Assembly: GCA_021767325.1 (NCBI GenBank)
Contig: JAASTM010000042.1
Span: forward strand, 1 to 9,838
From: Spirochaetales bacterium
GTDB taxonomy: Bacteria; Spirochaetota; Spirochaetia; DSM-16054; Sediminispirochaetaceae
Reading direction: 5' to 3'
Length of the DNA: 9,838 bases
Shown: in pieces, positions 8,060-9,838 of the stretch
Layout of the letters: each line of letters starts with the position of its first letter
Numbering within the stretch: the stretch's first letter is position 1
Translations under genes and position numbers: made by a program
The notes under the pieces: generated by a model
Databases searched by the model: none
The model's input: only the letters and a program-made list of their open reading frames with translations
Told to the model about the DNA's origin: nothing

Positions 8060-8716
8060 ATGAAACGTTGGAGTCTTTTGGTATGCATTCTCACTGTTGT
8101 CTTAGCATTGGCCGCCATGCCGGTCTTCGCCCAGGACGGAGGGGGACGCTTCGGATTCTACGCCGGTCTCGACACGAAACTGCCCGGCTTTATTACAGGG
8201 GGTGGCGAAGAAATGGGAGTCTCCCAATACAGGGTCGGTGCAATGATCGAGCCCACTCCCAAATTTTTGATAAAACCGGATGTAATCTTTGTGTTCGAAG
8301 AGGAAAATGAAGACGATTCATATAACGATTATAGTTACTTAAGGCAAAAAGATATCACCTACGGCGGGGGTATATCAATCTATTACAAAGTCCTGCCAGC
8401 GGATAGGGTATCAATCTATATCGGGCCACGCATAGATTTTCTTCAAAAAACCGAGGAGGATGAGTCTACTTGGCCATCCATTCATAAAAATAATGAGTAC
8501 AAAACCACCATTTTTAGTTTTACCGCCTGCATAGCCGGACAGTACGAAATCACTGAACACTTTGGCCTCTTCGCCGAAACCGGCATTGGCTACCGCAATA
8601 CAAGCGAAGACAGAAAAAGCTATGACGAAGTAGGCGATTTAGATCTGAACGAATCAAGGAAGAACAGCAAATTATACACCTATGGCGGGCAGATCGGTGT
8701 CGCCTTCTACTTTTAA
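8060..8716 (+). CDS. Small outer-membrane beta-barrel protein
   Basis: A 218-residue exported protein. The N-terminus MKRWSLLVCILTVVLALAA is a signal peptide with likely cleavage after PVFA (A24/Q25). The mature part of about 194 residues shows alternating polar/hydrophobic strands with Gly and aromatic residues (FGFYAGLDTKL, ISIYYKVL, VSIYIGPRIDFL, ITEHFGLFAETGIGY, YGGQIGVAFYF). It ends in the C-terminal Phe expected of an outer-membrane barrel recognised by the BAM machinery. Size and pattern fit an eight-stranded barrel of the OmpX/OmpW-like type (outer membrane protein beta-barrel domain). Acidic, Asn/Asp-rich stretches (for example EEENEDDSYNDYSY) look like surface loops. No pore or ligand role can be assigned. 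The start is firm: GGAGG at 8049-8053 is six bases from the ATG. It is related in sequence to the protein encoded at 8922-9548. Confidence 0.85.
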   Translation: MKRWSLLVCILTVVLALAAMPVFAQDGGGRFGFYAGLDTKLPGFITGGGEEMGVSQYRVGAMIEPTPKFLIKPDVIFVFEEENEDDSYNDYSYLRQKDITYGGGISIYYKVLPADRVSIYIGPRIDFLQKTEEDESTWPSIHKNNEYKTTIFSFTACIAGQYEITEHFGLFAETGIGYRNTSEDRKSYDEVGDLDLNESRKNSKLYTYGGQIGVAFYF

Positions 8717-8726
8717 GCAGCTGCTT
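8715..8726. repeat. 12-bp perfect palindrome overlapping the stop codon
   Basis: AAGCAGCTGCTT begins on the second base of the TAA stop of the plus-strand barrel gene. It is perfectly self-complementary. It has no T-run, so it is not a terminator by itself; it may shield the 3' end of the message or be chance. Confidence 0.45.
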
Positions 8727-8741
8727 CCATAATAATTGTGC

Positions 8742-8782
8742 GGGTCGCCGGATTCTCGTCTGAAGGCGACCCCGACTTTTTT
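8742..8782 (+). terminator. Intrinsic terminator of the plus-strand barrel gene
   Basis: GGGTCGCC (8742-8749) pairs perfectly with GGCGACCC (8765-8772), with a 15-base loop, and six T follow at 8777-8782. It lies 26 bases after the stop codon. On the minus strand the hairpin is followed by GCACAATTATT, so it would be at best a weak terminator for the opposing gene. Confidence 0.9.
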
Positions 8783-8785
8783 CAC

Positions 8786-8912
8786 TTGGTGTAATCACAA
8801 CTACACCTAGAATTTAAATTCTTAGATTCTGGAGGACCGCCATACTTTGATTCTCTGCTCTGAATATACACCAACATCAATGGCTGCACCGCTATTCGAG
8901 AGCTAAGGTGTA
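8786..8912. repeat. Cluster of four inverted GGTGTA motifs
   Basis: GGTGTA occurs at 8788-8793 and 8907-8912, and its complement TACACC at 8802-8807 and 8867-8872. Adjacent copies can pair: 8788-8793 with 8802-8807 across an 8-base loop. Alternative longer pairs also exist: TTGGTGTA (8786-8793) with TACACCAA (8867-8874), and CTACACCTAG (8801-8810) with CTAAGGTGTAG (8903-8913) allowing one bulge. The cluster lies between the two convergent barrel genes. Confidence 0.5.
8809..8822. repeat. 14-bp perfect AT-rich palindrome
   Basis: AGAATTTAAATTCT is perfectly self-complementary and lies within the GGTGTA cluster, between the two barrel genes. It has the shape of a dimeric protein-binding site, but it is downstream of both genes, so an operator role is not obvious. 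Confidence 0.45.
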
Positions 8913-8921
8913 GAATGCCGG

Positions 8922-9548
8922 CTAATTAAAGTAAAAAACCCCACCCAGGCGGGCTGCCAAGCCCGAGAAAAGCGTGATGCTCTCTTCCTCTTTAAAAGTC
9001 AGAGTATCCGAACCATCATACTCCTCATCCAGAATATGGGTTTTTCTGATACTTATACCCGCATCACCGAAAAAGCCGAACATCTCGCTCAGCATATACT
9101 GCCCGCCGGCCAGCAGCCCAAAATGGAAAGTATCGGTCACCTCTTCACCGTAATCACCCGTATCGTCCTCGAATTTATCAGAATATCTCAGATAGCGAAC
9201 CGACGGCCCGGCATAAAACAGCGACCCCTGGCTGAGGGGCCAATAATACAGGCCATCAACACCGGCTCCGAAAAAATTATCATTATAACGATTGGTCACG
9301 CCGCTTCCCACGATATTCTCACTTTTCCTGCCCTTAAAATACAGCATCACCTGCGGCCGCAAGGCGATCCTTGGCGTAAGATGGATTATACCGGCCAGCC
9401 AGAAGCCCTGCTGGTCGTAGCTCTCGGCAAAGATATTCGCACCACTGTACGCCGCTATCCCCGCCTTGAGTGGCTCGAACCCGGTTTCCTCTGCCCAAAT
9501 CATAGTAGAAAGACTGACGAGTAGCATGATCAACACTACCTTTTTCAT
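8922..9548 (-). CDS. Small outer-membrane beta-barrel protein (relative of the one at 8060)
   Basis: A 208-residue exported protein. The signal peptide MKKVVLIMLLVSLSTMIWA is probably cleaved at A19/E20. The mature 189 residues again form alternating strands (LKAGIAAYSGANIFA, FWLAGIIHLTPRIALRP, AGVDGLYYWPLSQG, SLFYAGPSVRYLRY, FHFGLLAGGQYMLSEMFG), with charged Asp/Glu-rich loops (YSDKFEDDTGDYGEE). It ends GGVFYFN, one residue beyond the usual terminal Phe. The stretch GGQYMLSEMFGFFGDAGISIR aligns with AGQYEITEHFGLFAETGIGYR of the 8060 gene, and the GP motif after strand Y/F-x-G and the R/KP motif also match. The two are therefore divergent paralogues. The start is firm: AGGAGG (9555-9560 on the plus strand as CCTCCT) is six bases from the ATG. 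No minus-strand intrinsic terminator is seen after its stop. Function unknown. Confidence 0.85.
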   Translation of the reverse strand: MKKVVLIMLLVSLSTMIWAEETGFEPLKAGIAAYSGANIFAESYDQQGFWLAGIIHLTPRIALRPQVMLYFKGRKSENIVGSGVTNRYNDNFFGAGVDGLYYWPLSQGSLFYAGPSVRYLRYSDKFEDDTGDYGEEVTDTFHFGLLAGGQYMLSEMFGFFGDAGISIRKTHILDEEYDGSDTLTFKEEESITLFSGLAARLGGVFYFN

Positions 9549-9598
9549 CCCTGTCCTCCTAATAATTATTTGATATACACTTCCCGCTTTTTACCGCA

Positions 9599-9751
9599 TC
9601 ATTCAACCCAGTCGATGATCAGGTTAAATTTCTGATCCTCCACGCGCATGGTTTCGACATAGTAGTCGAAACCGAATCTGTAGGCTTTAGAACGAATAGA
9701 AAAGTCAGATTGCGTCAGGAATAGTAGATCCAGGCGAGCACTTACAACTGA
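9599..9751 (-). pseudogene. Probable 3' remnant of a protein gene
   Basis: On the minus strand a frame of 50 codons is open from 9751 to the TGA at 9599-9601. It has no ATG, GTG or TTG start except an internal ATG at 9649 that would leave 16 residues. The translation reads like the end of a folded protein, including SKAYRFGFDYYVETMRVEDQ followed by KFNLIIDWVE, with normal codon use. An in-frame stop (TGA at 9752-9754) lies inside the palindrome at 9745-9758. I do not recognise the family. It could be a truncated gene, the second half of a frameshifted one, or chance. Confidence 0.3.
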
Positions 9752-9758
9752 TCAGTTG
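9745..9758. repeat. 14-bp perfect palindrome CAACTGATCAGTTG
   Basis: The sequence is perfectly self-complementary and sits at the upstream end of the start-less frame, about 200 bases upstream of the minus-strand barrel gene. Its shape suits a dimeric repressor site or a recombination or junction scar. No partner copy was seen elsewhere in the window. Confidence 0.5.
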
Positions 9759-9771
9759 CATTAAAGCAGAC

Positions 9772-9800
9772 AAAAACGCCTACTAAATAAAACAGTAGGC
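9772..9800 (-). terminator. Minus-strand intrinsic terminator
   Basis: Read on the minus strand, GCCTACT (9794-9800) pairs with AGTAGGC (9778-9784) across a 9-base loop, followed by G and five T (9772-9776). It probably ends a minus-strand gene that lies beyond the right edge of the window. Confidence 0.75.
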
Positions 9801-9838
9801 CCATTACGTGCGCTTGTCAAGAAAATAAGCAGGCCACC

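Noticed and set aside
8826..8845. ATTCTGGAGG (8824-8833 region), resembling the ribosome-binding site of the barrel gene at 8060
   Set aside because: No start codon with an open frame follows; the nearest frame stops within three codons. At most it is a trace of a lost gene copy.
9792..9820. Minus-strand TTGACA (9815-9820) with TACTGT 17 bases downstream as a promoter for the barrel gene
   Set aside because: The -10 is poor (3 of 6) and overlaps the terminator hairpin, so any transcript would end at once. It is more likely part of the upstream gene's 3' region.

Overview
This window looks like ordinary chromosomal DNA from a Gram-negative-type (diderm) bacterium of roughly 50% GC. It was probably a free-living spirochaete. 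That placement is an inference from three things: the style of the chemoreceptor signalling tip ([21 protein letters not shown]), the PAS/HisKA_2-type kinase with an NSG-type ATP-binding loop, and the pairing of small outer-membrane barrels with a divergent long-form SppA. None of these is proof. No rRNA, tRNA, CRISPR array, insertion sequence, phage gene or plasmid gene was seen.

Layout, left to right. Positions 1-473 (minus) hold the first 157 codons of an ATP-grasp protein that runs off the left edge. A divergent intergenic region separates it from a 712-residue response-regulator/PAS/histidine-kinase protein (603-2741, plus). Next is a 177-residue membrane-anchored protein with an OB-fold-like domain (2939-3472, plus), closed by a strong intrinsic terminator (3498-3542). 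A 689-residue methyl-accepting chemotaxis protein follows (3657-5726, plus). Its 3' end overlaps tail-to-tail, by 14 bases, a 647-residue long-form S49 peptidase of the SppA family (5713-7656, minus).

After about 400 bases without a convincing gene comes a pair of convergent, related outer-membrane beta-barrel genes (8060-8716 plus; 8922-9548 minus). They are separated by a terminator and by a cluster of inverted GGTGTA repeats. The right end holds an open but start-less reading frame (9599-9751, minus) that looks like the 3' remnant of a gene, a perfect 14-base palindrome, and a minus-strand terminator that probably closes a gene beyond the right edge.

Functionally the window mixes sensing (a PAS kinase, presumably cytosolic, and a transmembrane chemoreceptor) with envelope functions (the OB-fold membrane protein, the SppA-type peptidase and the two barrels). 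Apart from gene order, nothing shows that they form one pathway. I found no clear evidence of a new multi-gene system. The points most worth following are the barrel pair, the SppA variant without a visible membrane anchor, the membrane-anchored OB-fold protein and the gene remnant at the right end.
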